This document shows positions 45,182-57,600 of a DNA stretch of 64,000 bases, one piece after another. A program made the position numbers and the translations under genes. Positions within the stretch are counted from its first letter, which is position 1. Every line of letters begins with the position of its first letter. The stretch is taken from the NCBI GenBank assembly GCA_029945375.1, contig JAQOTE010000025.1:1-64000 (forward strand), given 5' to 3'. The notes beneath the pieces were generated by a model. That model had not been told where the DNA came from. It made no database searches and saw nothing but the letters and a program-made list of their open reading frames with translations. This stretch comes from Agaricus subrufescens (taxonomy: Eukaryota > Basidiomycota > Agaricomycetes > Agaricales > Agaricaceae).

Positions 45182-46394
45182 TCTTCCTTTTGGATTTGCC
45201 GTCTGACCGAAAAAACTGGCTCGATGATGAGGATTGGGGTGGAGGGGGTTTGGAGGGGTTCAAATCATGGAGGCGTCGACCCAGCGCAGCCTCAGCTTGA
45301 GCACTTGACCTTGCAATCAAGAAATGTTGCTCATATTCAGAGAGGCGGAAAGGTAGGTTGTCCACAAGGATGTTGTGCCGGAGTTCGTGCTCGTGCACCT
45401 TCCAAAACGGGAAAAGGGTGCCAGTATCTTTTTTCCGCTGGAAAAAGGTAAAATGATTGAACCAAGTCTTAGACCAGCCTCCCTCGTTGCCAGGTGCGAG
45501 AGGATTCTCAGAAATGTCACGGCTAGACTGAAAGCGGACGTAGTTGTTTGTGGACTTGAGATATTTATCGTATGTAAACGAGGGGGATAGATCGTCACCG
45601 AAAAACTCGGCCAACTTGGTGATATCCAGAACGACGCGGCCCTTGGGCTCACCCGATCTAGGGTTGATGCGAGTGAGGGGAATTGTCGCCAAGTTGGTAG
45701 CGACATGGCGGATGGCATCCGGGTGAAAGAAGGAGAGGGGAAGGAAGGCCCGCTCGTCCTCGGTGGTATAATAAATGTCAGGGAAAGTTATGGGCAGATC
45801 ATCTGTGTCCTTAACCTTCAGGATGTCGCCATCCATACGACGCCTGTTTGTGGGAGGGGCGCCACATGGGTCGTTTGATTGCCGTCTCTTTTTGAATGAA
45901 TTGAGTTTACGTCTTATGCAATCTGGCATGCTGTCTGAAAAGGATGCTGCGTAATCAGGATCACAAAGATCCTCATAATCTTCAGAAGGAAGTGAGAGGA
46001 TAGAATCGTCATCGGAGATATCGAAAAGATGAAAATCCCTGTTGTTGATTCTGCGGAAATCCCGCTCGGCATTTTTTCTCTCTCTCTCCTTGTTCCATTC
46101 TAAACGAGCCCTAAGGCCAAGGCCGTTGAAGAATTTTACGAGTTCCGGGTTCCTGTGCTTGTCTGCGGCACGCCAGGTGTGGAGTCGAGGTTCCTGACCG
46201 TTGTTTCGGTTGGGAGGGCCGGCCTCGTTGTGATTATGAGTGCCCTGATTTTGATCGCCGTGATTCTGATTGTTTGACCCTGGGTCCTGTTGGTTACGTT
46301 CACCTTGGTCAGGACCTTGTTGTTCTTGGTTGTTACCCGGGATAGGGGAGGCAGGGTGATTGTCGTTCGGTGCCGAAGAATTAAGGTCGGTCAT
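44868..46394 (-). CDS. Gag-like ORF of the YR element
   Basis: This frame of 508 codons starts at ATG 46394 with an Asn/Gln-rich, charged N-terminus. A capsid-like central part follows, then a Cys/His-rich end (SCPPTCARTHACTFCGGPHP) that looks like a nucleic-acid-binding zinc module. Position upstream of RT on the same strand supports Gag. It overlaps the RT frame by about 300 bp. No stop or frameshift was seen in it. Confidence 0.7.
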   Translation of the reverse strand: MTDLNSSAPNDNHPASPIPGNNQEQQGPDQGERNQQDPGSNNQNHGDQNQGTHNHNEAGPPNRNNGQEPRLHTWRAADKHRNPELVKFFNGLGLRARLEWNKERERKNAERDFRRINNRDFHLFDISDDDSILSLPSEDYEDLCDPDYAASFSDSMPDCIRRKLNSFKKRRQSNDPCGAPPTNRRRMDGDILKVKDTDDLPITFPDIYYTTEDERAFLPLSFFHPDAIRHVATNLATIPLTRINPRSGEPKGRVVLDITKLAEFFGDDLSPSFTYDKYLKSTNNYVRFQSSRDISENPLAPGNEGGWSKTWFNHFTFFQRKKDTGTLFPFWKVHEHELRHNILVDNLPFRLSEYEQHFLIARSSAQAEAALGRRLHDLNPSKPPPPQSSSSSQFFRSDGKSKRKNGPTKPSSSRPGFCLACAKDHTVFVHISRNFSDSFDDGKSSYCHVTDGKLLLPDGTKPCFLFNLANFTNKSCPPTCARTHACTFCGGPHPAFGWSCRRSPNTQP

Positions 46395-46480
46395 GGTGTG
46401 AGAATTTGGCGAGCGAAAACGACTGGACGGGGATCAAAACGGCCAGGAAGGAAAAAAGGTAAAGGCGAAAATTTTTTTGA

Positions 46481-46933
46481 TGGCAAACTTAATGGTTCAG
46501 TTTGCGAGGGTTATGCAGCACCTTCATCAGCTGTGTCATCTTATCTGTTGATGGGATTACATCTCATCTTGGATTGTGGGAGTCGGCAATCTCAGCCAAA
46601 TTGGTGTGCTGATTTATCAGCGCACAGCCACCCAAAATGTGTCACCACTACTTTGACCCATGTATTCCATTGACGTGGGCTCCTTTCAATGTAAAGGCAG
46701 TCTCACAGGCAAATGTAATGGTTTAGTACTGTAATTGGAGCACCACGGCCTGTGTCACAAGTGTAGAAACTTAGCATTAATATTATTCTTGTCCAAAGTG
46801 TCACATTTGTCACGTATGTCACACATGTATCTCAGTCACTTCCAAGCTTGATTGTTCTCCCTTTTCTGAACATCCTGCACCATATATAGCAAAACTGACT
46901 TTATGGATAAGATTTTGAAGCAAATATCTTTTA
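46481..46933. other. AT-rich non-coding spacer
   Basis: About 450 bp between the YR element and the inverted-arm element. No gene, RNA or clear repeat was recognised, only short runs such as gtcacattt and gtcacgtat repeats near 46797-46830. Confidence 0.4.
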
Positions 46934-49270
46934 ATTGGCTTGAGAGTTTTACAAGCAGGCAGGGGTAGAGCCCCAGGAGATATATTATCTCCTCATTTCA
47001 TCAGCAAAAAATTTGGCCACTTGAAGCTACTTGAGACTTACTTGAGAATTCTTCAAGTAGCCTTCAAGTAGTTTTTCTCCTCAAGTATGCTCAAGTCAGG
47101 GTCTAATCTTGAAGAGCTACTTGAGACCAAAATTTCAAGTTGTCTTTCAAGCTCTCCCAAGCCATTTCAAAATCAGCATTCCAAGCATCTGCAAATAATT
47201 CCTCAGTAGTGCCAAGTAAACTCAAACTACTTCAAGTCTAGTCTCTAGAGCATCTCAAGATCTCATAAGTATGACACCAAGTGTATTCCATGCTTTGTTG
47301 TATATCTCAAACTTATCTCAAGCTACTTGATGTATATTACAAGTTGTATCAAGTATCTTTCGAAGACATCTCAAAGTTCCAACTGTATCTCAAGTTATTT
47401 CAAGTATGTTTTGAAATTGGATCATGTAAATCTCAAGTTGCTCCAAGAACATCCAAGTGAGCTCAATAATATAAATAAAATACATTACATACACTATGTA
47501 TGATCTACCAATATATAATAACATAGCAGATACTCACATGGATCTCCCTTAAAGTAGGCTATAGGCATATACAAGAAAGGTAGCTAGACCTAGTCTTGAA
47601 GCTCAGAAATGCACTTTGAAACATGAGAAAATAAAGACTCAACATAGGCCAGCTTATCCTTATTAGATCTCCCAAAAATACGCCTAAAAAAGCGTCCTAA
47701 ATAAGCAAAAAAGGCGCCCTAGATAAGCTACAAATAAGCTATAAAGGTACTAGATGAATAAAACAATGAGTACTCAACTTTGAGACAGGTTTGTGGGGTA
47801 GGGAGAAGGAGAGAGGATATAGAGGGCAGGGTAAATGGTGGTTGAGAGAAAGAATCAATTGCTGCACCCGAAACAGAAGTTCAACATGTCACATGACCTT
47901 TTGACATCAATTTTCGGGCCAGCATCCCCCAAACAGTAGGTAGGGTAGTTTCTGGGTCATTTCTGCATATAATCTGATGATCTAATGACGTATATATATG
48001 TTTTCTATGTCTATGATTCCAAATCTCATTTTATAAAAATTTAATATTGACTTTCTGACAAGATACAAGAAGAATAACATATAAAAAATGCAAAAATGAG
48101 CTTAATCCCCTCCAGATGTCATAGAAGAAAAAATCTACTTTTATATTTGCATTTCCCAGCCTTTTATACATATACATACATCTTCAAATCATCAAATTTG
48201 ATATAGAAAAGCGGTATAAAACATCAAACTACAGTTGTGCTTTTTAATATTTCCATAATGGGTATGTTATTTGACAAAAACATATAGACATACTCATGTT
48301 AATTTATTTCTTTATAATTTATAATTATTTTTGCAGAATTTTACAACCAGCATAACAGGCTCTACAGGAACAAGTATGTCACATGATCTTTAGACTTAGA
48401 ATTTCGAGTACAAGTACCCCCACTATAGCTGAGGGTGGTTTCCATCTCATCTCTGCACAGATTTATATGATTTAAATGTATCAATATATGTTTTCAAGGC
48501 CCAGAAATCCAAATCTGGTGTCAAATAAATTTTTCTACATGTTTTTTGTGCGCTGTGTCTCTAAAGATATATAAAAAACACAAAAATGCGCTATATATCC
48601 TTCAGGCTTGATCAGAGAAATAATGTAAACTCATATTCAAACTCTTGAGCCTCAAAAATATATACTTCAGTTGTATAGATACAAGATTCTAAGCAAAAAA
48701 GTGGCAGAATACATAACTCCTGCAATGTTTTCCTATATCTCCATAGATAGTGTATTCCATGATAAATGTATAGACAGCCTTACTTATCTAAATGACTTAT
48801 TTTTGTTTACATTGTGACTATAGTTGTTTCTCTGGGTTTCTTGTCTAAGTCTAATGTAATCCAATGCAACTTGAGCTTCTAATTGGGTTAGTTGAGGTCT
48901 ACTTGAGGCCAATTTGCAGCTAATTTGAGATCTACTTTTATCTACTTGTGTTTGATTTGAGCTGACTTGCATTTGACTCAAATCTAACTTGAATCTAATT
49001 TGCATTTGACTGGCATCAACTTGAGTTTGTTTGGGTTTATTTGTGAATAACTTGAATCTACTTGCTTTTACCTTGATGACACCATGAAATAGGCTGTATT
49101 TTCAAGAAGATTTTCAAGCAAATTTACTTGAAGTCTCATTTGGACAATTACTTGACCTAGTTGAATAGCTCATCAAGGTGCTCTCAAGTACTGATTTTCT
49201 CAAGTTGCCTCAAGTTGGCAGACTTTTTGCTGATGCTTTGGAGTTGAGTTACAAAAACTCTCAAGCCAAT
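46934..49270. mobile_element. fold-back-like element with long ACTTGA-rich inverted arms
   Basis: The 17-bp sequence attggcttgagagtttt at 46934-46950 recurs in inverted orientation at 49254-49270, and catcagcaaaaa at 46999-47010 recurs inverted at 49224-49235. Inside these ends, about 47020-47460 and 48860-49220, both arms are packed with ACTTGA/TCAAGT words in diverged array. There is no open frame of note between the arms. This is what a non-autonomous DNA transposon with subterminal repeats looks like. The class is unknown, and no target-site duplication was established. Confidence 0.65.
47890..48780. repeat. two diverged ~400-bp direct repeats
   Basis: A block at about 47890-48290 and another at about 48360-48780 align in order. 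Shared landmarks are catgtcacatgacctttt against tatgtcacatgatcttta, atttctgcat against atctctgcac, tatatatgtttt against caatatatgtttt, ataaaaaatgcaaaaatg against ataaaaaacacaaaaatg, and a final aaatgtatagaca-like end. The period is about 470 bp and the copies are much diverged. They form the core of the inverted-arm element. Confidence 0.6.
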
Positions 49271-49488
49271 CAATTTGAATAATCAAGTAGACTAATCAAC
49301 TCCTACAAGTCGAGACTGTTTAAGCTGCTCATTGACTCGGAAAAGGGAGGTGACACTTTCTGCTTCTACTTTAGGAAAAACAAATATGAGCAAATAACAC
49401 ACCAGTTTGGCTGACATTGCCAACTCCCAGTGTCAACAAGGGGCTGGCGTCAAACATAAAATCAGCATCATAGATCTGTTCCCACAGC

Positions 49489-52406
49489 TTGCATAATACT
49501 ACAAAATATCTTTTTTTAAAAACAATGCTGCTATCCATTTATGGCAAGTGTGACAGTTGTAACATTGGCCTATTTTCAGCAAAACAAGCTGCTGAGCTCA
49601 ACCACCACATTGCCATGCCACTACAACTCAAGAAAGGCACAGAATTCCCAGCCAATATATACATAGTAGCTGAAATAGAAAATTTCACTCTTGTTTACCT
49701 TCCTATGGATTCTGCCCAGCCCAGTGATCCTTTGCACACTGCCACTTGTCTGCTCCAGGAGAACAACATACCCCTTGATAGAGTCATTTGACACATCTTG
49801 GGTAGTGCTGGAGCAGGAGAACAATTGTATACATCTGATTTTATTAACTCATTACCTTCTTTGCTCCAAGACCTTGTCAAAGATCAACATACTCAAGCTA
49901 CAATGAATGACTGGATGAAACAAACATATTTGAACCTCCTAAAATTACAGTTATGTGAGCTCACCAGGCCCAAACATGGCTTTTGTTTACAGCCACATTG
50001 ATGACAGTGGAGCAAATGAAAAAATGTTCAATCAGCCACATTCAAGAAGGCATTATTAACTACACACCAGAGTTGTGGGAATTTGTGGGGGAGCTGTTGC
50101 AATCTGATTCAATCCAATCTGAGTGGTGGAAAAGTGATAGAGCAATGAGAGTGAAACAACGAAAACCCAAGGAAACTGTTGATCAACAGCCAGTCGAGCC
50201 AGTAGGAGGCAGAAATGTTAAAGATGATGAATTGAATGCAATTCTTGATCAGAGAGCAGATGAGCTAATGGACATACCAGAGGACATCAAGGACCAACTC
50301 AAAAATAGATGGAATGCATTAATACAAATTGTAGGTCATTGCTCAGTATTTACAAAACAGTTTATTAACTACCAACTGTAGAAGAAGATTACCTGCATCA
50401 GCATTATGATGCAGGTGGTCAATCAATGGGCAAACCTGTTGCAAGCCCTTGTTGGTGTATTTCTTCAATCATGCAGTGTTGCAGAACACGTACAACAGTT
50501 CCTAGCACACATTGGGGTCTCTGTTGCAGTCAAAACAATAAATTGTGCTATGGCAAATATATCTAAAGAAGCAAATGATGAAATGAAGATACTTGGAGAA
50601 ACACTGCTGATGGCTTATGCATATGATAACCTAGACATCAATCTCCCCCACTCCAGGCCTACAGAGGAGTATTCCATGAGCAATACCCTTGTACACCTAA
50701 CAACAGCATCCATGTTCCCATTAAACCATGGTATCACAAAAGATGACCTTGCCTTCTTGGATAACCTTCACAAACTCAGACTCAATCCACCCTTACCTGC
50801 AACTATGAAAGAGTTAATGGCAGCCTTGCCATTGGATAAATGTGATGAGAAGAACCTCTCCTCCTACAATCACTTCAATAGATGGAAATTCCTCAGTGAC
50901 CTGGTTGAATATGGACCACCAGCTTTTGGCAAATTCAGGAGTCAGCTTGGTTCACCTGAAGATATTGAATGCATACCTGTTTCAAAAACAAAGCAGGTTC
51001 CACTTTGTGCTTTGGAAACTGGGCCTAATACTCCTGCTAACACTGCCACTGTTGTGCAGGAATTTTTTAAGCAAGCCAATGTAGGAGAAGTAGAGGTTGC
51101 AGACACAGTTGCTCACCCAGAAGATGAGCCTAGTGAAGATCTAACCAACAAAAAGAAACCTGTTGATATTGGAAATCAAGTTATTTTAGTTTTTGGAGAT
51201 CTTGGAACAGGAAAGCTAATACAGAGCCTTCAAGCATCTTGCATGGTTGATGTATCCTCTTTTAAATGGTTCCAACCAGTCATATACTGTCCCAGTTGGT
51301 TCCATGTTCACATGGCTTGTGCAGATGCAATTTGAAGGCAACATATCAATGACAGTCCAGATGCCAAGGAAGTTTCCACTGCTCTCATCAAGTATGTCAG
51401 TGAGACTTGGCCACTTGAAAAGTGAGAAATTGAAACCCACCCTGGATTCCACCAGCTGCATGAAGTGATCCTCCATACCAGGATAGTTAACCATCTAGAA
51501 GCATGGCATGAGGAGGTTAAATGTCAATATGGCATGTCATCTCTCAATGAATGGGCCGACTCTAACCCAACTTGGGAGGACTTAGTTGAAGTGGCCAAGA
51601 CAATAATCAAATATTATGTTGCACCTTCAAGTTCATTCTGTGAGGTTCAGCAAGATGATAACAAACACAACAAAGTTTTTGAAATGGCCAAGACCTTGAA
51701 CAAAGATTTTTTATTATATGAGGAAACTACATATGCAATGAACCATGGTGACATCAGAAGACTTGATTGCTGCCTACCAATTTGGATGTATTACTTTATG
51801 GGATGCGGCAAAGTCAAATATGCAGGAGAGATTTGGCAGTACCTTGAGAACATGTATATCATCTATCCAAAGCCATTAGTGTATGTGTTCAATTTGTGTA
51901 ATAATGAGGAAGCTTACCTTTGCTACAGCTGTGCTATATGCTTCAATTCCTCCATCAATCCCACTGGAAAACCAGACCACTTTCAAGCTGTGGACTGGGT
52001 GATTGAACATAACAACTTATATATTAAAAGAATCTTTGGTGGCTCAGGATCAAACCATAGCATACATCAAATGCTGGAAGCTTCACCACTGATCAAAGTT
52101 TACAAAGATGTTCACTCTCAGTTTGAGTCAATGTTTTGTCTATCACACAAGACAACTTGTCATTCACTGCCCAAAATGAAGGTTACCTTCAATAGGTTGT
52201 CACAATACATTCAAAAACATCAAGCAAACAAATTTATTCCAGGCTGTGACAGCAGATGCAAAGTAGCAAATACAATGGCAATTGGAATGATCAGACTGAC
52301 AGTGAGTGTTGAACAGACACAGAAAGCACAAATTCTCAAAGCAAGAAATCAAGTGAGCATGCAAGCCCAAACTGAGAACCAAGACAAGCCAATTTTTGGA
52401 AGCTAG
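49489..52406 (+). pseudogene. DUF6589-type protein, broken
   Basis: The frame from 49983 to 52406 contains the motif pair I associate with basidiomycete DUF6589 proteins: FGDLGTGKLIQSL and, 40 residues later, HMACADAI. The C-terminal part (YEETTYAMNHGDIRRLDCCLPIW) also fits. The single frame is interrupted by TAG at 50379-50381 and TGA at 51333-51335 and 51408-51410. One of these replaces the Trp expected after ACADAI. An upstream frame at 49489-50001 has its own TGA and may be the 5' part. DUF6589 genes occur in many copies in mushroom genomes and are probably transposon-related, but their function is not known to me. There are no signs of function here. Confidence 0.7.
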
Positions 52407-52480
52407 AGTGCACACAAGATCATAGATGAGAGGGAGACCAAAGCAACAGAAAGCTTTTATGATCTTGAGCCAGAAGACAA

Positions 52481-54075
52481 TCATGAGGTTGTAGATGATG
52501 GCACACTGTTTGTTGACAATTGAATAGAGCACAAGTCCAAGCGGCTAGAAACCCAGTCATATTTTAGCCAGTCATAACTTTGAAAATCATAGGTTTTCTT
52601 TTGTGGAGTGCAGGAGGGACCAGCGGTGGATGTGATGTTTGGAGGTGACAAGCAATGGGTTGTCAAAGGAGTTGAAATTGTCAGACTTGCCCTTGTAGTG
52701 TAATTGGATTGTTGAGGTGTTACCTGAGCTAGCAATGAAATTGATTGTTCAGTAGTTGTCTCTGGAGGGATCTGTTGATCTATATTATACATTAGTTCTA
52801 TTTTTACCTCTCTTGATAGAGCTGAGGTCTGGCAAAGTGAGCATGTTTGTTCTGGAGGTTTGACCAATGATGAGATGCAACTTCAAGAAAGGACAAGGGG
52901 GAAACAAGTGATTATGGCCTGATTGTTGACATATTTTGCATTGACAGGTTTGTCTCAGAGGAGCTGTAAAGGGTACCAGTGGTGAGGGTGGTGCTGGAGG
53001 TGGTAAAAAAGGGTGAGCAGTATCAAGGAAAGTTTGCAGCACATCAAGAGAGCCAGCATAAGACTCATCTTGAAGGGTGTTGGTATATGATTGGCTTATA
53101 GGTGTACATGAGGATGGGACAGGGGTTGCAAACAATTGAGAAGCCTTTGTGTGACAATGGGCATGAGTCAAGTCAATTAAAGATTGACTGCAGGTGTTGA
53201 TCCATTCCTCTGGCCAGCGTGTTTGTCTATGCAAGTCAGAGACATCAGCAATCTTTGCAAAAGCCCAGCAATCAACTATATGAGACATTGTCTTGTTCAA
53301 CATCAGAAGCTCTGCACCAAACTCAAAAGCAATGTCCTCCCCTAGCTGCAGCACAGCCTAATTGTCACGCCACTGGAACAGTGCATCACAGAATGTCTGG
53401 TGGTCCAGACCTCTTGAATAGTCAATAGGGAGTGTTGAATGTCGGGGAGTGTACAGTTGTTTTGTGGGTGATACAAAAAAGTCAACAAAGAAATCAGGGT
53501 GGCACCTGTCACAGCAGACATTCTTTGAATGGGGCCTGCATTGCTGGCAGCCACCAGTTGCTTCAGGGTTGCAGTAGAGATGTCCTTCAGTGACTAATCA
53601 AATAAAGTTTAGTGGTACAACACTTCAAACAGTCAGACTCACTCCACTCATCATTGTTGAAATATAACTGGGGGACAATATGACAACAAGAAATAAATGA
53701 CAGCAGATTTATACAGTCATCTATAGTGGTCCCCAGTATGACACCCAGGGCTTTCCATTTCTTTGCATTTGTTGGATCCTTTGGGGCAATCTCTGGCTTT
53801 GCATAGCAGTGCTTCCTTTCGCACATCCATTCTTTGGCAGGCTCAGATGATACTTGTATCTTGGGCACTTGTTCTTCCTTGACAAGCATGGACTCAGACT
53901 TGTCTAGGTCATAAGTTTGCCATTGACATTTTTTCTCACCTTCTTCATTGTTCTTAGTACACCGTGTTGAGACTGGATGTAGCATTCCCTTTTCACTTTG
54001 CTGTGGTGTCCTTCTTCTCCACCAATAACATCCCAACCCCTTGCACCCCCTCACATTGTGCTGCACAACCAAAGT
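52481..54075 (-). pseudogene. RecQ-type helicase, 3' part, broken
   Basis: This is the continuation of the helicase at 61946-63985, cut off by the LINE. Reading minus from 54075 across the duplicated target, the motif VI region runs on into a LLVEKKDTTAK stretch typical of RecQ relatives, then TGA. Further downstream, frames at 53587-54060 and 52785-53354 have Cys-rich blocks (CERKHCYAKPE, CQCKICQQSG) that look like the zinc-binding C-terminal region. The 3' end is not defined. It is convergent with the DUF6589 pseudogene, about 100 bp apart. Confidence 0.65.
54060..54075. repeat. LINE target-site duplication, left copy
   Basis: The 16-bp sequence gctgcacaaccaaagt here is identical to 61946-61961. 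It adjoins the 14-T tract that is the LINE poly(A) tail read on the minus strand. Confidence 0.92.
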
Positions 54076-54639
54076 TTTTTTTTTTTTTGAATCAAGTTTT
54101 ATTAAGCGCTGCCCGATCGCGTAGCGCTCCTGGCTGGAGGCCAGGAAAAATGTGGTAAATACAAACCCCAGAGCAACATGAGAAGAAAATAAATGAAAAA
54201 CAAATCGTACAGCCAACAAACACATTCAGACGAGTACAGGTGCATCAAACGACATGAAAGAGGTCCGAGCTATAAAGGTGGAAAGAGACTTAGGTTATAC
54301 ATACATGTGAAACGCTTATCATTCGTTCTACTAGAGAAAAGGAAAAGGTGACAGAACTTTGTCTGAGCATGCTCAGGGGGATCTAGGACGGTCAGGGACC
54401 GATTACCGTTACAGAACCCAGATAAGTGTGACACGGTCTAAAGACTGCCGAGTCAATAAGGACCTTCCTCGACCGCCTTATTCGCAACTCGGTAAAGTCT
54501 AGGCATGAGGGTTGCCGCCCTTTGCCTTTTGATAATTGTCGTATTCCGCTGCCGGGATGGGGCGGAATTCATAAAGAGTATCGGAGTGTCTTATGCCGAC
54601 GGGAACGTATAGTTGGGAGAGAGAGGGCCCTGGCTTTTC

Positions 54640-57600
54640 TCAGATGAAAATAGGGTCGGAGTGTGGTGTGGGGCCTAGACCAACAAGACTACGCCGGTAG
54701 TTTCGGAGGCGATGCATGTATTCACAGTGAGCATCCCACTCGTCTTCTTCCTTCCTGGGGCAAGAGGGGCCTTGGAAGGAAAAAGCTTTGGGGTTGTCAA
54801 TGAGAAAGAGGATCACGTCCTCAATGCGCGTGTAGTCGTGGTCAATGCGTCGGGCGTACCATGTGCATTCGTTAAGAATATGCCGTCTTGTTTCAAGGGT
54901 GTTGCTGCAGCAGGGGCATGTGATAGAGGGAGGTGGGTCGGAGTTAGGGAAGAACCATTGACGGTAATCCCCGATGGGGGCGTGGTTGGTAGTGGCCCGA
55001 CTGAAGCGGGCGTATAGTTGGGGGGATGAGGTGGCTGTCGTGAAATTGTACGTTCCCATCCACGGGCCGTTGCCATGAGTGCTTGGACCTAGGGGGTCCT
55101 CCGAGTCCCTGTCGTTCATAGGAAGAAACCTTCGTCCTTTGAAGAATCCGGACTTGGGATTTACGAAGTCCGTTAGCCATTGGGTGTGAGCTTCGCTTTC
55201 GATGGCAGCGTGACGTTTCTGAAGGGTTTGGGAGGGGGGGAAAGCTGTTTTGTGGTCGTACGTGGCGTGTCTGGCTGATGTGGCTGTGCGTTTGGCGATG
55301 CACGACGCGCACTTACGATCGAAGGATTTGTGGGGGCATCTGGGCATGCTGGCTGCCCGGAAACCTGTGATGGAAATGTGAATGTTCGGGGCGACTTTGA
55401 CTAAGTCACATAGTGCTCCGGCGAGAGCGATATTGATGGAGCGGCCTTTGTGGGACGCACTGTTGAAGAGTTGTCCTCTCAGGACTGGGACGCATGGCGA
55501 TAGAAGTTGGACATGTTTTACGTTGTGCTTAGGGTGTAAGCGTAAGTGTTCCGTGATTTTGGAGATGGCCATGATAGCGGCCCAGGTGTGGGCATTAGCG
55601 ATTGACGTGCGTCGACCCGCCAGTAGAGTTTTGGAGTAAATGAGGGATCCCTTGTGGGTGATGGAGTAGGCGGAGTGGAAGTGTAGGGGGAGGGATGGGT
55701 CGCCTGATTCCTCTTTCTGTCTTTTGCCACTCATGACGGCGCATATGGAGTGATCTTCCGGAGAGGATATGATTTTGCCCATGAGTTCATGATGTGCTTT
55801 GATGGTCTCTTTGGGCGCCGTGAGGGATGGGGGAGGGAGGGTAAGGGTAAGTTTGTCATGGTGGACGTCCATGAAGCGCGATCCCGGGGTGGCTTTGGGG
55901 TGTGTTGGGTGGAACGTTTCAGCGATGAGATCTAGGTTGGTGACGTCAAGTGGGGACTTAGCGTTCTTTCTCCTCGTCTTAGACATCAGCTTGATACTCT
56001 CAGGATGGGGTTTGGTGCCTTGGGCCATGTGTCGATAGGTGAGCGCTAGGATGGGGTGTCCTTTGTGGAGCGTGGCTAAGCGGGCGACAGATTTGTCGTG
56101 CAACTTTTTGAGAGTGATGTGCATGGGGACGAGTCCGGCCATAGCCATTGCGCCGCCAGTGGGTGTGGTGCGGAATGATCCAGTGATCCATAGCGACGCT
56201 GCTCGGTGCATAGCGTTGAACGTTTTGGTGTTAGTAGAGAATCCGCGAGTGCCCGGGCGGTACCAGCACCTTAAACCGTATGTGGTGATGGGGATGACGC
56301 AGGATGTGTAAAGGAGTTTCTTGTGATGGGGGAGGAGTCCGCGTGCAGAATTGCCGAGGATTTTAGGACATTTGGCAGCGGAGAAAGATCGTGTCGCGTA
56401 GCGTTTGACATGATCTTTAAATGTGAGTGAGCGGTCGAAGAATATTCCTAGGTACCTCCAAACGGTTTTGGTGGTGAGAGGATGATCTCCTGTGAATGGT
56501 TCGATGCCCAGGTCAATGGGGGGGTTTGGGTCGCCGGGTTTTTTGGCGAAGTTGAAGAGCTCGGTTTTGGAGTGTTCCATAACGAGCCCGAAATCTGTGA
56601 AGAGAGAAGTGATGTGAGTGTATGCGCGGATGAGAGTTTCGTGAGTACTCGAGTAATCCGAGTCCGAAGCAACAAGGAGTCTGTCGTCTACATAAGAGAG
56701 AAAGGAAGAGATAGGTTTAATGAACGAGTCGTCATGTACAATCCATTGATCCAACAAATGAAAAATAGGAGAAATATAGAGTGCGGACAGGATAGGCGAG
56801 AGTGCGCTTCCCTGTCCGACTCCTACGTCGCAGGCATATTTTTTTGACTTTTTGTTGTTAATATTATATGAGGTGAATCGATTGACTAGGTAATCCTGGA
56901 AAAAAGAGACGATCTGTGGGGGATATCCGAAATGTGAGAGGACTTTGCACAGTATAGAATGATTGAGAGAGGGGAAAAATTGAGCGATATCGAAAGCGAG
57001 AACGGATACCACTTGTTTGCGGCTCCATGCGTTTCTTACCATATGAGTGATGGTGACGGCCACGTCTTCAGTTGATCTTTGTAAGATGCCGCCTGTTTGA
57101 CATGGGTGGATAATATTGTAGGTGATACCGTCATACTGTAATCGGGTGGCGATGATTTTTTCGAATAGTTTTCCCGTGGTATTGAGGAGGACTATGGGGC
57201 GGAACGACTTGATTCTGTCATACGACGGTTTGTTCGGTTTTGGGATGATGACCGACGTTGATTCTTTGAAGTGTGAGGGCCACGTTCCATGAGTGACGCA
57301 CGCATTACATAGGTAGGTGAGGGTGGCCGTGAATTCCGGGGACAATTTGATAAGACGTTTGAGCAGGTGCCACGAGACGTGGTCAGGGCCAGGAGCCGAA
57401 TTTTTGGAGCAGCTGCGTAAAGTGTCCGTGAGTTCTAATGGGGAAAAAGGGTTCCACTGCCTGGGGTTCAGAGGGGTGAGGTGATCAGTTACGTTGTCAA
57501 ATGAGACCTTGCAGTCGTTAGCAGAATTAAAGGTAGTGTGGATAGCGTTGAATAAGGATTCGTCATCATTGCACGGGTTACCTTTGGTGTCGAGAATGGC

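Larger units (their letters stand above)
41230..46480 (-). mobile_element. tyrosine-recombinase retrotransposon (DIRS/Ngaro-like)
   Basis: Three overlapping minus-strand frames encode a Gag-like protein, reverse transcriptase with RNase H, and a tyrosine recombinase. That set, without an integrase or LTRs, defines YR retrotransposons. Boundaries are estimated: the composition changes near 46480 and near 41230, and I could not identify the split direct repeats expected of Ngaro elements. The region 40976-41589 beyond the recombinase is non-coding. The element sits within a few hundred bases of the GEN1 start and points towards it. Confidence 0.8.

Noticed and set aside
47020..47460. ACTTGA word array considered as a CRISPR-like or satellite array
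   Set aside because: Spacing is irregular, words occur in both orientations, and the genome is eukaryotic. The inverted pairing with 48860-49220 explains it better as transposon arms.
50382..52406. DUF6589 frames as two or three intact separate genes
   Set aside because: All pieces are in one frame, with conserved motifs spanning the stops, so a single broken gene is simpler.
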